The translations under genes and the position numbers were made by a program. Positions 15,744-22,954 of a stretch of DNA of 64,000 nucleotides are shown here, piece after piece. Location of the stretch: contig NZ_JAFKOI010000015.1 in NCBI RefSeq assembly GCF_017303315.1, positions 1 to 64,000 of the forward strand, written 5' to 3'. The notes beneath the pieces are model-generated. The model was given only the letters and a program-made list of their open reading frames with translations, ran no database searches and was not told where the DNA came from. Origin of the DNA: Bacillus sp. NTK071. Lineage in GTDB: Bacteria; Bacillota; Bacilli; Bacillales; Guptibacillaceae. Positions within the stretch are counted from its first letter, which is position 1; each line of letters starts with the position of its first letter.

Positions 15744-15771
15744 ACTTCCCATTTCAACTATTCATATTCTA
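15744..15771 (+). promoter_or_regulatory. SigK-type promoter of the 76-residue Cys-rich gene
   Basis: AC (15744-15745), 17 bases, CATATTCTA (15763-15771). It is back to back with the promoter of the collagen operon, 47 bases away, so both directions should fire together in the mother cell. Confidence 0.7.
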
Positions 15772-15792
15772 ATTCAAAGGGAGGTGTTCTTT

Positions 15793-16023
15793 ATGTGTAG
15801 TAGATGTCACAAGTCGAAATCGTGCTTCTCCTATAAGAAAAAATGTTGTACAACATACTATAAACGGAACTGTTGTTCCTACGAGAAACATTATGAGAAG
15901 AAATGCTGTTGTCGATCTTGCTATAGGTGCGAATGCGTTCGCGTATGTAAAGTGAAGTGTTGCTGCTACGACTATGAGCCATGTCACTATACGAAATGCA
16001 GTTATGAGCGAACGTTATTGTAA
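15793..16023 (+). CDS. Small Cys-rich spore coat-like protein, paralogue of the 11911 gene
   Basis: 76 residues, about a quarter Cys, with CC, CCC and CxC groups, many Tyr and Lys (MCSRCHKSKSCFSYKKKCC...). The N-terminus parallels MCSKCKKSYS of the gene at 11911, and the same ribosome binding site context (GGGAGGTG) precedes both. I use ATG 15793, since the frame extension to 15721 covers the promoter. Such proteins could be cross-linked through disulfides and tyrosines in the outer spore layers, or bind metal. It may be co-transcribed with the His-rich SPOCS gene 75 bases downstream. Confidence 0.72.
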   Translation: MCSRCHKSKSCFSYKKKCCTTYYKRNCCSYEKHYEKKCCCRSCYRCECVRVCKVKCCCYDYEPCHYTKCSYERTLL

Positions 16024-16043
16024 TCACTGGTAATTAGTCTCTG

Positions 16044-16051
16044 CATACAGT
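16044..16051 (+). promoter_or_regulatory. Possible SigE-type -10 element before the His-rich SPOCS gene
   Basis: CATACAGT matches the SigE -10 consensus CATACANT, 48 bases upstream of the start. No good -35 is visible at the usual distance, so read-through from the SigK promoter at 15744-15771 is the simpler explanation. Confidence 0.25.
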
Positions 16052-16098
16052 GTTACTAGCATAGTAGATAATTGGTTAGCTAGAGGGGGGATAAAAGA

Positions 16099-16980
16099 AT
16101 GAATGATTGGTTTTACAATATTCATGGGGTAACGCCAAACCATATGTATCCAGAAGTAACATCGAGATGTGACGTTGTAACGATTTGCGAAACAGATCTA
16201 TTGAACATCCCTTGTGCTAAGCCAGACTTAGAAGAGGTACTGGACATCTTTGTAACGATTCATAAAAAGGATATTAAATTAATCAAAAAACGTTCGGGAT
16301 GCAAATGGGTTATCCATGCAGTGAAAAACATTAAAATCATGTATGAAGCAAATACACCGTGTCAATCAGTTCACACCGCTCATTTTTCGATCCCGTTTTG
16401 TATCGTGATAGAAGCAGAAACGGATTGTGCAGACTTTTTTATAGCAGTAGAGGATATTCACCTAACGGAGCATAATTGCAGATCGTTCTATGTTTCTGTT
16501 GTGATTTGTGCTATTGAGTTTCCAGGGAAATTCCATATTGAAAAGCATGAAGAACACTTTCACTACCGTCGTGAAAAAAATGAAGAGCATCACCATCCTA
16601 ACCATCGTCATAATCATGAGTGTGAGTGCGATTGTCATGATCACCAGCATGAGGATCACAAGGGACCTAAGCATGAACAAGAATGTGGCTGCGAAGATCA
16701 TGACGAACCACTGCATGAACAGGGGTGTGGCTGCGATCATCATGAAGAACCGAAGAATAAACGTGAAGATGAGGATGATGAGGAGTACGATCACTACTCA
16801 GGTGGGAAAGATAAATTCATTCGCTATTCTGCACGAGACAATAAATCAAAGCCTTGCAAAAGTCTGTTTGAGAAAGAAGACCAATCGAAACATAATAAAC
16901 AGAGCTACACTTCTTGGGTGGAGAATGAAATTAGAGATGCAAAGCGTAGAAGAAGAAAGAAATACTCACGGTTAAGATAG
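16099..16980 (+). CDS. SPOCS/DUF3794 protein with His/Cys/Glu-rich metal-binding-like tail
   Basis: 293 residues. Residues about 20-145 are a fourth SPOCS domain (LLNIPCAKPDLEEVLDIFVTIHKK, VNTPCQSVHTAHFSIPFCIVIEA). Residues about 145-225 are extremely rich in His, Glu, Asp and Cys, with two similar units, HEQECGCEDHDEP and HEQGCGCDHHEEP, that look like metal sites. A final basic segment ends RDAKRRRRKKYSR. The composition suggests zinc or other metal storage in the spore outer layers, or electrostatic bridging between layers; neither is established. AGAGGGGGG precedes the ATG. It faces away from the collagen operon and shares its control region through the 76-residue gene. Confidence 0.75.
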   Translation: MNDWFYNIHGVTPNHMYPEVTSRCDVVTICETDLLNIPCAKPDLEEVLDIFVTIHKKDIKLIKKRSGCKWVIHAVKNIKIMYEANTPCQSVHTAHFSIPFCIVIEAETDCADFFIAVEDIHLTEHNCRSFYVSVVICAIEFPGKFHIEKHEEHFHYRREKNEEHHHPNHRHNHECECDCHDHQHEDHKGPKHEQECGCEDHDEPLHEQGCGCDHHEEPKNKREDEDDEEYDHYSGGKDKFIRYSARDNKSKPCKSLFEKEDQSKHNKQSYTSWVENEIRDAKRRRRKKYSRLR

Positions 16981-17240
16981 CAACAAGTAGAAGGAGCATT
17001 CTTACTGAACCTCTTATCTGGTTTCTAGAAGTGCTTGTTCTAAAGTATGGAGGGACACTGGTTTTCATTGCGTTTCACTTGAATCCAATGTGGGTTTCAT
17101 CTATGTATCATTGTCCCTTTTCAAATAGGTAACCTGTTCATGCTTTTGCACTTTATTGGTATGTGTGTATATGTTTCACCAAACTTAGAAAGTGGGCAAG
17201 CTGTGAAGAACATCATAAATGGAAGAATTACTTAAAAAGC

Positions 17241-17270
17241 ACACCCCTTCTTTGAAAAGGGGTGTTTTTG
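17241..17270 (+). terminator. Strong terminator downstream of the His-rich SPOCS gene
   Basis: ACACCCCTT (17241-17249) pairs with AAGGGGTGT (17257-17265), preceded by AAAAAGC and followed by TTTTG. It is 260 bases after the 16099-16980 gene and could serve either direction. Confidence 0.8.
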
Positions 17271-17285
17271 TTCGTAGGACTTTTG

Positions 17286-17315
17286 AAGGGGGTCAGGTAC
17301 GTACCTGACCCCCTT
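17286..17315. repeat. REP-like palindrome, copy 7 (perfect, TACGTA core)
   Basis: AAGGGGGTCAGGTAC followed by its exact complement, 30 bases. It follows the end of the minus-strand YjcZ-type gene by 20 bases and could terminate it. Confidence 0.82.
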
Positions 17316-17334
17316 TCATTGTTCATTGAAATTC

Positions 17335-17418
17335 TCAGTTTACGAAAGTAACGCCAACGATAATTAATAGAACAAACAACACAACAATTAGAGCAAAGCC
17401 GTTATTGTATCCAGACAT
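17335..17418 (-). CDS. YjcZ-family sporulation peptide (27 residues)
   Basis: The minus strand encodes a 27-residue peptide from ATG 17416-17418 to TGA 17335-17337: MSGYNNGFALIVVLFVLLII followed by VGVTFVN. This matches the YjcZ family of very short Gly/Tyr-start, hydrophobic sporulation peptides. GGAGTG lies 8 bases upstream of the ATG. A SigK-type promoter (17470-17496) confirms the assignment to late mother-cell expression. It is probably membrane- or coat-inserted. It was found by reading, being far too short for usual gene length cut-offs. Confidence 0.85.
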   Translation of the reverse strand: MSGYNNGFALIVVLFVLLIIVGVTFVN

Positions 17419-17469
17419 AGTTATCACTCCTGTTTCTTAAGTTAAGAGGAATTGGATCACCCTCATTAA

Positions 17470-17496
17470 TAGAATATGCAATAGAATAAAAGGGGT
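17470..17496 (-). promoter_or_regulatory. SigK-type promoter of the YjcZ-family gene
   Basis: On the minus strand AC (17495-17496), 16 bases, CATATTCTA (17478-17470). The -10 is identical to that at 15763-15771. Confidence 0.75.
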
Positions 17497-17538
17497 GAGG
17501 ACAAGTAGTGAAAATAGTCTTTAGTGGTTTAATGTGTT

Positions 17539-17570
17539 GGGGGACAGGTACGTACCTGTCCCCCTTTTTT
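17539..17570. repeat. REP-like palindrome, copy 8 (GGGGGACAGG variant)
   Basis: GGGGGACAGGTAC and its perfect complement (17539-17564) followed by six T. The TC of the usual GGGGTC is replaced by AC, with the matching change in the other arm, showing that pairing is conserved while sequence drifts. Confidence 0.8.
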
Positions 17571-17641
17571 ATGTGTAAAATAAAAATGGTAGATTAATGG
17601 TTGTTAAGTAAACGAAAAAATAAATTTAATTTGAGAAAAAG

Positions 17642-17670
17642 TGTAGGGGTTTATTCGTTTTGTTCGTCTA
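17642..17670 (+). promoter_or_regulatory. ECF-type promoter of the sigma factor operon
   Basis: TGTAGG (17642-17647), 17 bases, CGTCTA (17665-17670). The CGTC -10 and TG-A -35 spacing resemble ECF promoters such as those of SigV/SigX/SigW, so the operon is probably autoregulated. Confidence 0.5.
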
Positions 17671-17702
17671 TATAGGTAACGTCGCATGAAAGGGGGGAGA
17701 GG

Positions 17703-18251
17703 TTGGAAGAGTCATTGATTCATCGAGCGAAGAATGGCAATGAACATGCTTTTCGTCTGCTGATTGAAATGTATAAAGACTATGTATTTAAAAGCATTTA
17801 CGGAGTGCTTCGTAACCAGAAGGATGCTGAGGATGCGTCTCAGGAAGTATGGATTAAAATCTATACCTCTCTCCCCAGCTATGAGGGGCAGGGGTTCAAA
17901 ACGTGGATCTCTCGAATTGCGGTTCGTCACGCGATTGATTGTAAAAGAAAGAAAGCAAGACGAAGTGAGGAGCTTGTTGATGAGTTTGCGATCAGCATAG
18001 ACACTGACTCCAGGAGCAGTCACCTCGTTGAACGAAGCGTCCTCTTAAAGGAGCAAAAGCAGCTCGTCTTAAAATGTCTTGAACAGGCCCCGGCTGCCTA
18101 TCGCGACGTGATTGAAGGGTACTACATAAAAGAAAAAACGTACCAACAGTTAGCAGAAGAACATAACGTCCAGGTGAAAACCATTGAGACGAAGTTATAC
18201 CGCGCAAGATCTTGGATTCGAAAGCATTGGAAGGAGGAGGATTTTCTATGA
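17703..18251 (+). CDS. ECF-type RNA polymerase sigma factor
   Basis: 182 residues from TTG 17703, preceded by AAAGGGGGGAG. Region 2 is at about 12-75 (FRLLIEMYKDYVFKSIYGVLRNQKDAEDASQEVWIKIYTSL), with the core-binding DAEDxxQE motif; region 4 at about 120-175 has QLAEEHNVQVKTIETKLYRARSWI, the DNA-binding helix-turn-helix. No extra domains. The stop overlaps the start of the anti-sigma gene by ATGA. The signal and target genes cannot be read, but its own promoter (17642-17670) and the envelope-type partner proteins downstream suggest envelope stress. Confidence 0.88.
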   Translation: MEESLIHRAKNGNEHAFRLLIEMYKDYVFKSIYGVLRNQKDAEDASQEVWIKIYTSLPSYEGQGFKTWISRIAVRHAIDCKRKKARRSEELVDEFAISIDTDSRSSHLVERSVLLKEQKQLVLKCLEQAPAAYRDVIEGYYIKEKTYQQLAEEHNVQVKTIETKLYRARSWIRKHWKEEDFL

Positions 18252-18676
18252 ATCATTACACGTTGGAAGAGTGGATGCGATATGCACGAGATGAGCTAGA
18301 TTTTGGGAAACAAACAGAATACGAGAACCATCTCGATCATTGCGAGCACTGTCTTACTCTTTATATGAAAGCGATTGAGTGTATAGAAGATGAGCTACCT
18401 AAGATTGAAAATCCTTCACTCTATACCGATGACCTTATGATACAAATTCCGTTTGAACCTGTCGAAGCTATTCCAATTAAAAAGAAGTGGTATGAGAATC
18501 GAGCATTTCACTATGTATTAGCTGCTGCGATGACATTCCTTCTCATGACGACAGGCGTTTTCTCGCAGCTTACAACCGTACCGAAAGAATTAGAACAGAA
18601 CCAGCGTTCTTCATTTACAGAAGACGTACTTAATAAAACGACGAGCTTACTTGATCGAGTTGAACAAAAGAAATAG
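18248..18676 (+). CDS. Membrane-anchored zinc-finger anti-sigma factor
   Basis: 142 residues. The N-terminus carries the ZAS motif H-x3-C-x2-C (HLDHCEHC, about residues 31-38), which binds the sigma factor. One transmembrane helix is at about residues 88-107 (FHYVLAAAMTFLLMTTGVFS), leaving a short outer C-terminal tail of about 35 residues. GGAGGAGG precedes the ATG. The 4-base overlap with the sigma gene supports co-translation and stoichiometric control. Confidence 0.87.
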   Translation: MNHYTLEEWMRYARDELDFGKQTEYENHLDHCEHCLTLYMKAIECIEDELPKIENPSLYTDDLMIQIPFEPVEAIPIKKKWYENRAFHYVLAAAMTFLLMTTGVFSQLTTVPKELEQNQRSSFTEDVLNKTTSLLDRVEQKK

Positions 18677-18691
18677 AGGAGGTAAGAGAAT

Positions 18692-19756
18692 ATGGTGAAA
18701 AATAAAAACCCAATTATTGCATTTTTGCTAGCGTTTCTTCCGGGAGTGGGATTGATGTATTTAGGTAAAGTCGGAAGAGGAGTATTGTTCTCTCTTGCCA
18801 TTATTGGATCAATTCCCTTTGGATATGCATTGAATCAAGCGTTATGGATGCCAGAAGCTTTCATTCTATCAATTGGAGCTGGACTTTTGCTGTATGGTGT
18901 AAGCATTATCCACACAGCGTTGATCGCATCTAAAAGTGTGCAACGGACCGAGAATCAAGGTGAGCCTTTAAGCTCGGAACGCTTCTACACAATTATTCTA
19001 TCGATGGTGCCGGGGCTCGGTCATTTCCAACTTGGATTAATGAACCGTGGCGTAACATTTCTAGCATCCTTTCTTGGTGTCGCAGCGATGATTCTATTCG
19101 TCACCTTCATTACAGGCACCGGGGGATTTGTTGTATTTCTTATTATTCTCCCGGTCATCTGGGTTTACAATTTCTTTGATACGATGCAGTTGCTGAACAA
19201 GAAAGAAGCGGGAGAAGATTTACAAGATCGCTCGATTCTAGAAGATTTTGAAGATCACCATCAAGGTGGCAAAAAAAGCGTTGTGCTTGCAACACTGTTA
19301 TCCATGTTTCCTGGAGCAGGGCATTTGTATCTCGGATACCAGCGCAGAGGTGTGCAATTAATGGCGGCGTTTCTATTCTCGATCTACATACTGGATGCCC
19401 TCCGACTAGGTATCTTTCTATTTCTTGTTCCGATTATCTGGTTCTTTAGCTTCTTCGATGGCTTGCAGCGCGCAACCCGTCATAACAGAGAACCGATGGA
19501 AGATGAACCGATTGTCTCCTATTTCGTGAATCACCAGAAGTGGATTGGCATTGCACTGATTTTCATCGGGGTCTATTACCCGATTACGAATATTATCTTA
19601 CCGGCTTTGGCACCGTATGTGGATAACTATTTTCAAGTGAATCTGTACAACCTCGGTCAATACATGCAAACGGGAATTGTTTGTGCTCTACTAATTATCG
19701 GTGGCGTTAAGCTTCTTGGTGGAAGTAAAAAGAAAACGAGTATGGGGGAGGAATAG
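18692..19756 (+). CDS. Polytopic membrane protein with three repeated PGxGxxxLGxxxRG units
   Basis: 354 residues, about ten hydrophobic segments. The same unit occurs three times: FLPGVGLMYLGKVGRG (about 15-30), MVPGLGHFQLGLMNRG (about 108-123) and MFPGAGHLYLGYQRRG (about 206-221), each followed by two membrane helices. The motif resembles the TM2 domain (PGxGxxYxG). The last part has FLGVYYPITNIILPAL and a further helix. It lies 15 bases after the anti-sigma gene and 4 bases before the next gene, so it is an operon member and may be the sensor or target of the ECF system. Function unknown. Confidence 0.7.
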   Translation: MVKNKNPIIAFLLAFLPGVGLMYLGKVGRGVLFSLAIIGSIPFGYALNQALWMPEAFILSIGAGLLLYGVSIIHTALIASKSVQRTENQGEPLSSERFYTIILSMVPGLGHFQLGLMNRGVTFLASFLGVAAMILFVTFITGTGGFVVFLIILPVIWVYNFFDTMQLLNKKEAGEDLQDRSILEDFEDHHQGGKKSVVLATLLSMFPGAGHLYLGYQRRGVQLMAAFLFSIYILDALRLGIFLFLVPIIWFFSFFDGLQRATRHNREPMEDEPIVSYFVNHQKWIGIALIFIGVYYPITNIILPALAPYVDNYFQVNLYNLGQYMQTGIVCALLIIGGVKLLGGSKKKTSMGEE

Positions 19757-19760
19757 CGTC

Positions 19761-20714
19761 ATGAGAACATGGAGAGTAGGAACGATTTCAATGGGAGTAA
19801 GCCTTTTGTTTCTTGGCGTTATATTATTGCTATCCCAAGTTTTTAAATGGGACACTGCATACGTCTTAATTAGCTGGTGGCCAGTGTTGCTTATCGTGCT
19901 AGGGATCGAAACGCTTCTTTACTTTTTGCAATCTCATGCGGAAAAACCATATTTAACATTCGATTTTCTTAGTATTTTCTTTGTGGGAATGATAGGGACG
20001 ATTGGGATAGGGTTTACTGTCTTTCAAGCATCCGGATTCCTTGATCATGTAAGTTCATATCTGGATGGTGAAGTGAAAACGACCAGTCTCCCAGCGTATA
20101 ATCAGGATGTTGGAGAAGGGATTAAGAGAATCTTCGTTGATGCAGGGAATCAGCCAGTTACGATCGAAAGTTCCCCTGAAAAAGAAGTGAGTGTTTTTGG
20201 AACGTATCGTGCTCAGGAGATAAACGGTGAGCCTCTTCTAGACAACTTTGAAGAGTATCTTTTTACAAAAGTGAAGGGTGATACACTCTATGTCACGTTT
20301 CAGGACTTGCCTGAACGACAAGGCTTGGTAACACGTCAAAGCACGATGCAGGCCACACTCGTTGTTCCGTCAACGACTGAACTTGAAGTCATTAGTGCTT
20401 ACGGTGGTTTAACGCTTAAACCAAGAACACTTGTTAGCTCGTGGGATGTCTCGAATGCTTCAGAAGTCTCGGTCAATCTCTCGAGAGACGACAACCTGAC
20501 TGTCAATTTAGAACATGTTGAGTATATAAATGGTGAAGAATCTGAATGGGAGTATTCGGAAAATTCATCTGGTGATAACACTGTTAGCAGTACTGATGGT
20601 GATGAAGCAGTTGCACTTGAACCAAGTCAGTCTGCCTCGTTAGCGGTTGGAGATGGAGATTACCTCGTCTCGATTTCCAAAGCGTCTACTGTGACTGCTT
20701 CAATTAGAGAATAG
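19761..20714 (+). CDS. LiaI/LiaF-like membrane protein with extracytoplasmic beta domain
   Basis: 317 residues. The first 95 residues form three or four membrane helices with WWPVLLIVLGIETLLYF, as in the LiaI-LiaF transmembrane region. The remaining 220 residues are predicted outside the cell and rich in beta strands (IKRIFVDAGNQPVTIESSPEKEVSVFGTYRAQ), like the DUF4097/LiaF-type tail. A Ser/Asp/Glu-rich linker (about 255-285) follows. The ATG at 19761 is 10 bases after GGGGGAGG; the same frame open further upstream overlaps the previous gene and is not used. It closes the ECF operon and ends at a clear terminator. Envelope sensing or protection is inferred. Confidence 0.72.
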   Translation: MRTWRVGTISMGVSLLFLGVILLLSQVFKWDTAYVLISWWPVLLIVLGIETLLYFLQSHAEKPYLTFDFLSIFFVGMIGTIGIGFTVFQASGFLDHVSSYLDGEVKTTSLPAYNQDVGEGIKRIFVDAGNQPVTIESSPEKEVSVFGTYRAQEINGEPLLDNFEEYLFTKVKGDTLYVTFQDLPERQGLVTRQSTMQATLVVPSTTELEVISAYGGLTLKPRTLVSSWDVSNASEVSVNLSRDDNLTVNLEHVEYINGEESEWEYSENSSGDNTVSSTDGDEAVALEPSQSASLAVGDGDYLVSISKASTVTASIRE

Positions 20715-20724
20715 CAAAGTTGGA

Positions 20725-20757
20725 AAACCACGCTCTGAGTGAAAGAGAGCGTGGTTT
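20725..20757 (+). terminator. Terminator of the ECF operon
   Basis: AAACCACGCTCT (20725-20736) pairs with AGAGCGTGGTTT (20746-20757) across 9 bases; the following sequence is ATTGTTTT. Confidence 0.85.
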
Positions 20758-20764
20758 ATTGTTT

Positions 20765-20854
20765 TCGCGGATAAAAGAGGTGAAATCGCGGATAAAACGA
20801 AAATATCGCGGATATATCAGGATTTTCGCGGATATATTCGGAAAATCGCGGATA
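20765..20854. repeat. Five-copy TCGCGGATA array with 20-21-base period
   Basis: TCGCGGATA occurs at 20765, 20786, 20806, 20826 and 20846, that is with spacings of 21, 20, 20 and 20 bases. The spacer bases are A/T-rich and variable. Two helical turns per unit would put all copies on one face of the DNA. Confidence 0.9.
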
Positions 20855-20988
20855 TCCTTCATTTAGTTGAAGAAGCGATTATTCTTTTGGAGAGTGACAC
20901 AATTTAATTAGAATAAACAGTCTTACTCACTAAACTTGAATATGGTATCTTTTTAAGTATCCAAATGAAAGTTATGGAAGGTGTTTGT

Positions 20989-21636
20989 ATGGCTACAAAA
21001 ATAAAGCTAGAGCAACCGAAAATCCCGCCCGTTTTAGGAGAGGGATCGTTTCGTGATATATACCGTGATGAGGATTTGCAGTTAATGAATTGCATGATCA
21101 CCGGTGAACAGTTAGATGGTGAGGAGCTTGACCAGGTTATTTTATCGAAAGTCGTTTTTAGAAATGCAACGTTTACGAATGCTGCGTTTCCTCGAATTGA
21201 TATGGTGGATGTGATTTTTGATAATTGCAATCTCTCCAATGTGAGTTTTCAAGAAGGTCTTATTCACCGTGTGGCGTTTAAAGATTGCAAACTTATGGGG
21301 GCCGATTTCTCAGAAGCTACGTTGGGGAATGTATCGTTTACTAGTTGCATGGGAAACTTAAGTCACTTTACGGATGGACGTCTCAAGCAAGTGCGATTTG
21401 ATCATACATCGTTACAAGGTGCGAATTACCATCATAGTAAGTTTACAAAGGTTGTCTTTTCAGATTGTGACCTGAATGATGTCAACTTTGCTGAAACCTC
21501 GCTTAGTGGTGTGGATATTAGTACTTGTACTTTTGATCGTCTTCATGTCGATTTCGAGAGCCTTGAAGGGTGTAGCGTTTCTCCTGAACAGGCGATTGGA
21601 TTTGCGAAGCTGTTAGGATTGAAGGTAGTTGAATAA
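20989..21636 (+). CDS. Pentapeptide-repeat protein
   Basis: 215 residues from ATG 20989 (GGAAGGTG 6 bases upstream). From about residue 35 to 195 the chain follows the A(D/N)LXX pattern of a right-handed quadrilateral beta helix: VVFRNATFTNAAF, VIFDNCNLSNVSF, VAFKDCKLMGADFSEATLGNVSF, VRFDHTSLQGANY, VVFSDCDLNDVNFAETSLSGVDI. A short helical C-terminus follows (SPEQAIGFAKLLGLKV). Members such as Qnr and MfpA mimic DNA and protect gyrase, but most family members have unknown roles, and nothing here proves gyrase binding. Monocistronic. Confidence 0.85.
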   Translation: MATKIKLEQPKIPPVLGEGSFRDIYRDEDLQLMNCMITGEQLDGEELDQVILSKVVFRNATFTNAAFPRIDMVDVIFDNCNLSNVSFQEGLIHRVAFKDCKLMGADFSEATLGNVSFTSCMGNLSHFTDGRLKQVRFDHTSLQGANYHHSKFTKVVFSDCDLNDVNFAETSLSGVDISTCTFDRLHVDFESLEGCSVSPEQAIGFAKLLGLKVVE

Positions 21637-21784
21637 GAAAAACAATGGAGTAGAACTGTTCTGCCCTTTTTTTCTTTATTCGAGAAGTCACAAATAGAGT
21701 ATTCTTTCTGTATTTACCATTAAACTTCAGAGATTCGGGAATAATTCCTAAGAGGAACAAGACAAAAAGACAAGGTGGTCATAA

Positions 21785-22822
21785 ATGATGAAAGCAGTTC
21801 AAGTATCAGGATATGGTGGTTTAGAACAATTAGAGGTAGTAGAGAGAGAAATACCTAAACCGAAAGCAAGCGAAGTACTTATTCAGGTGAAGGCGTGTGC
21901 GATTAATAATACAGAAATTTGGATGCGTGAAGGGGCGTATGGAACAGAGGGTAAATCAGGGTGGCGACCAGAAGGGGTACAGTTTCCTAGAATTCCTGGC
22001 TCTGATATTACTGGACAAATTGTTGAGGTGGGAGCGGACATAGATTCGAAGCGAAAAGGAGAAGATGTAGTCCTATTTCCTTTTACATCAAGCGGTGAAC
22101 CAGGAAGCGAACATATTTCGGAAGACATGTCATTTATCGGATCAGAGTACGATGGCGGTTATGCGGAATACGTTGTTTGGCCAGCTGACCTTTGTCTTCC
22201 GATGGCTCTTCCTAATTATGAAGAGAGTGCGGTGTTCTCGGTGAGCGGGATGACAGCATGGCATATGGTGGAGCAGTCTCGCATAAAGCGTGGAGAAACC
22301 GTGATGGTTACAGGTGCGAACGGTGGCGTAGGCTCACTCAATGTCCAAATCGCTGCAAACGTATTTGGTGCAAAGGTTACCGCTATCGTAGGCGATTTGT
22401 CCCTTGAAGGGAAAATGAAAGAACTGGGCGCAACGCACGTTCTATCCTATCAATCAGATAAGCTAGCTGAAGAGATCATCGAAGCGAACGGTGGTCCAAT
22501 TGATGCCGTATTGGATGTTGTTGGAGATGCGCTTTTCCATACCTCTCTAGAAGTGCTCAGAAAAGGTGGACGCTTCTGTACATCTGGCTCTGCAGGTGGA
22601 CAGAAAACGGAGCTCGATTTCAGAACGATGTACCTTAAGCACATTACACTGATTGGTTCTGTTCTTGGAACAAGAGACGAATTCGAACGTCTTATGAAGG
22701 CTGTATCAGAAGGAAAAGTAAAACCAATCATCGATCGCACCTTCCCACTTGAAGAAGCAAGAGAAGCACAAAGCTATTTCAAGAAGTCAGGGAAGCTTGG
22801 AAAGATCGTTTTGTTAACATAA
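21785..22822 (+). CDS. Zinc-type medium-chain dehydrogenase/reductase
   Basis: 345 residues. GroES-like domain at about 25-130 with GYGGLEQLEVVEREIPKPKASEVLIQVKACAINNTEIWMREG and RIPGSDITGQIVEVG; NAD(P) Rossmann fold with VMVTGANGGVGSLNVQIA (about 172-189) and later ALDVVGD, GGRFCTSGSAGG. The catalytic-zinc Cys of true alcohol dehydrogenases (GHE and CxxD) is replaced by an Asn/Asp context, so this is closer to the quinone-oxidoreductase-like branch, which uses NADPH without zinc. Substrate unknown. AAGGTGG lies 7 bases before the ATG; a hairpin follows the stop directly. Confidence 0.82.
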   Translation: MMKAVQVSGYGGLEQLEVVEREIPKPKASEVLIQVKACAINNTEIWMREGAYGTEGKSGWRPEGVQFPRIPGSDITGQIVEVGADIDSKRKGEDVVLFPFTSSGEPGSEHISEDMSFIGSEYDGGYAEYVVWPADLCLPMALPNYEESAVFSVSGMTAWHMVEQSRIKRGETVMVTGANGGVGSLNVQIAANVFGAKVTAIVGDLSLEGKMKELGATHVLSYQSDKLAEEIIEANGGPIDAVLDVVGDALFHTSLEVLRKGGRFCTSGSAGGQKTELDFRTMYLKHITLIGSVLGTRDEFERLMKAVSEGKVKPIIDRTFPLEEAREAQSYFKKSGKLGKIVLLT

Positions 22823-22823
22823 T

Positions 22824-22857
22824 GGGGGTCAGGCGGGGGTCTGTCCCCCGCTTCTTT
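22824..22857. repeat. REP-like palindrome, copy 9 (rearranged core), dehydrogenase terminator
   Basis: GGGGGTCAG at 22824 begins a family copy, but the best stem is shifted: GCGGGGG (22833-22839) with CCCCCGC (22845-22851) around TCTGT, followed by TTCTTT. Its GGGGTC arm is intact while the opposite arm reads CTGTCCCCC. Confidence 0.6.
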
Positions 22858-22954
22858 AAAGCGATAAAATCCATGCCGTTTTCTTCAACACAGGTGAAGA
22901 CAGTAGAAGAGAGAGGTTGGTCAGTTCCATACTGATCAATCTCTCTCTGTTTTT

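Larger units (their letters stand above)
16981..17334. other. Intergenic space after the spore-surface cluster
   Basis: 354 bases without a gene. It contains a terminator (17241-17270) and a REP-like palindrome (17286-17315). The rest, 16981-17230, holds no feature I can name; a GGGACA...TGTCCC pair near 17053 and 17113 is too far apart to count as a hairpin. Confidence 0.5.

Noticed and set aside
16462-16975. Met/Ile-rich frames overlapping the His-rich SPOCS gene
   Set aside because: Composition is that of out-of-frame His/Asp codons (CAT, GAT); the SPOCS frame is clearly coding.
17050-17122. GGGACA...TGTCCC pair as a terminator
   Set aside because: A 7-base stem across more than 50 bases with no T-run is not convincing.
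20765-20854. The TCGCGGATA array as a CRISPR
   Set aside because: Repeat unit of 9 bases and spacing of about 11 bases are far below CRISPR repeat and spacer lengths; no cas genes.
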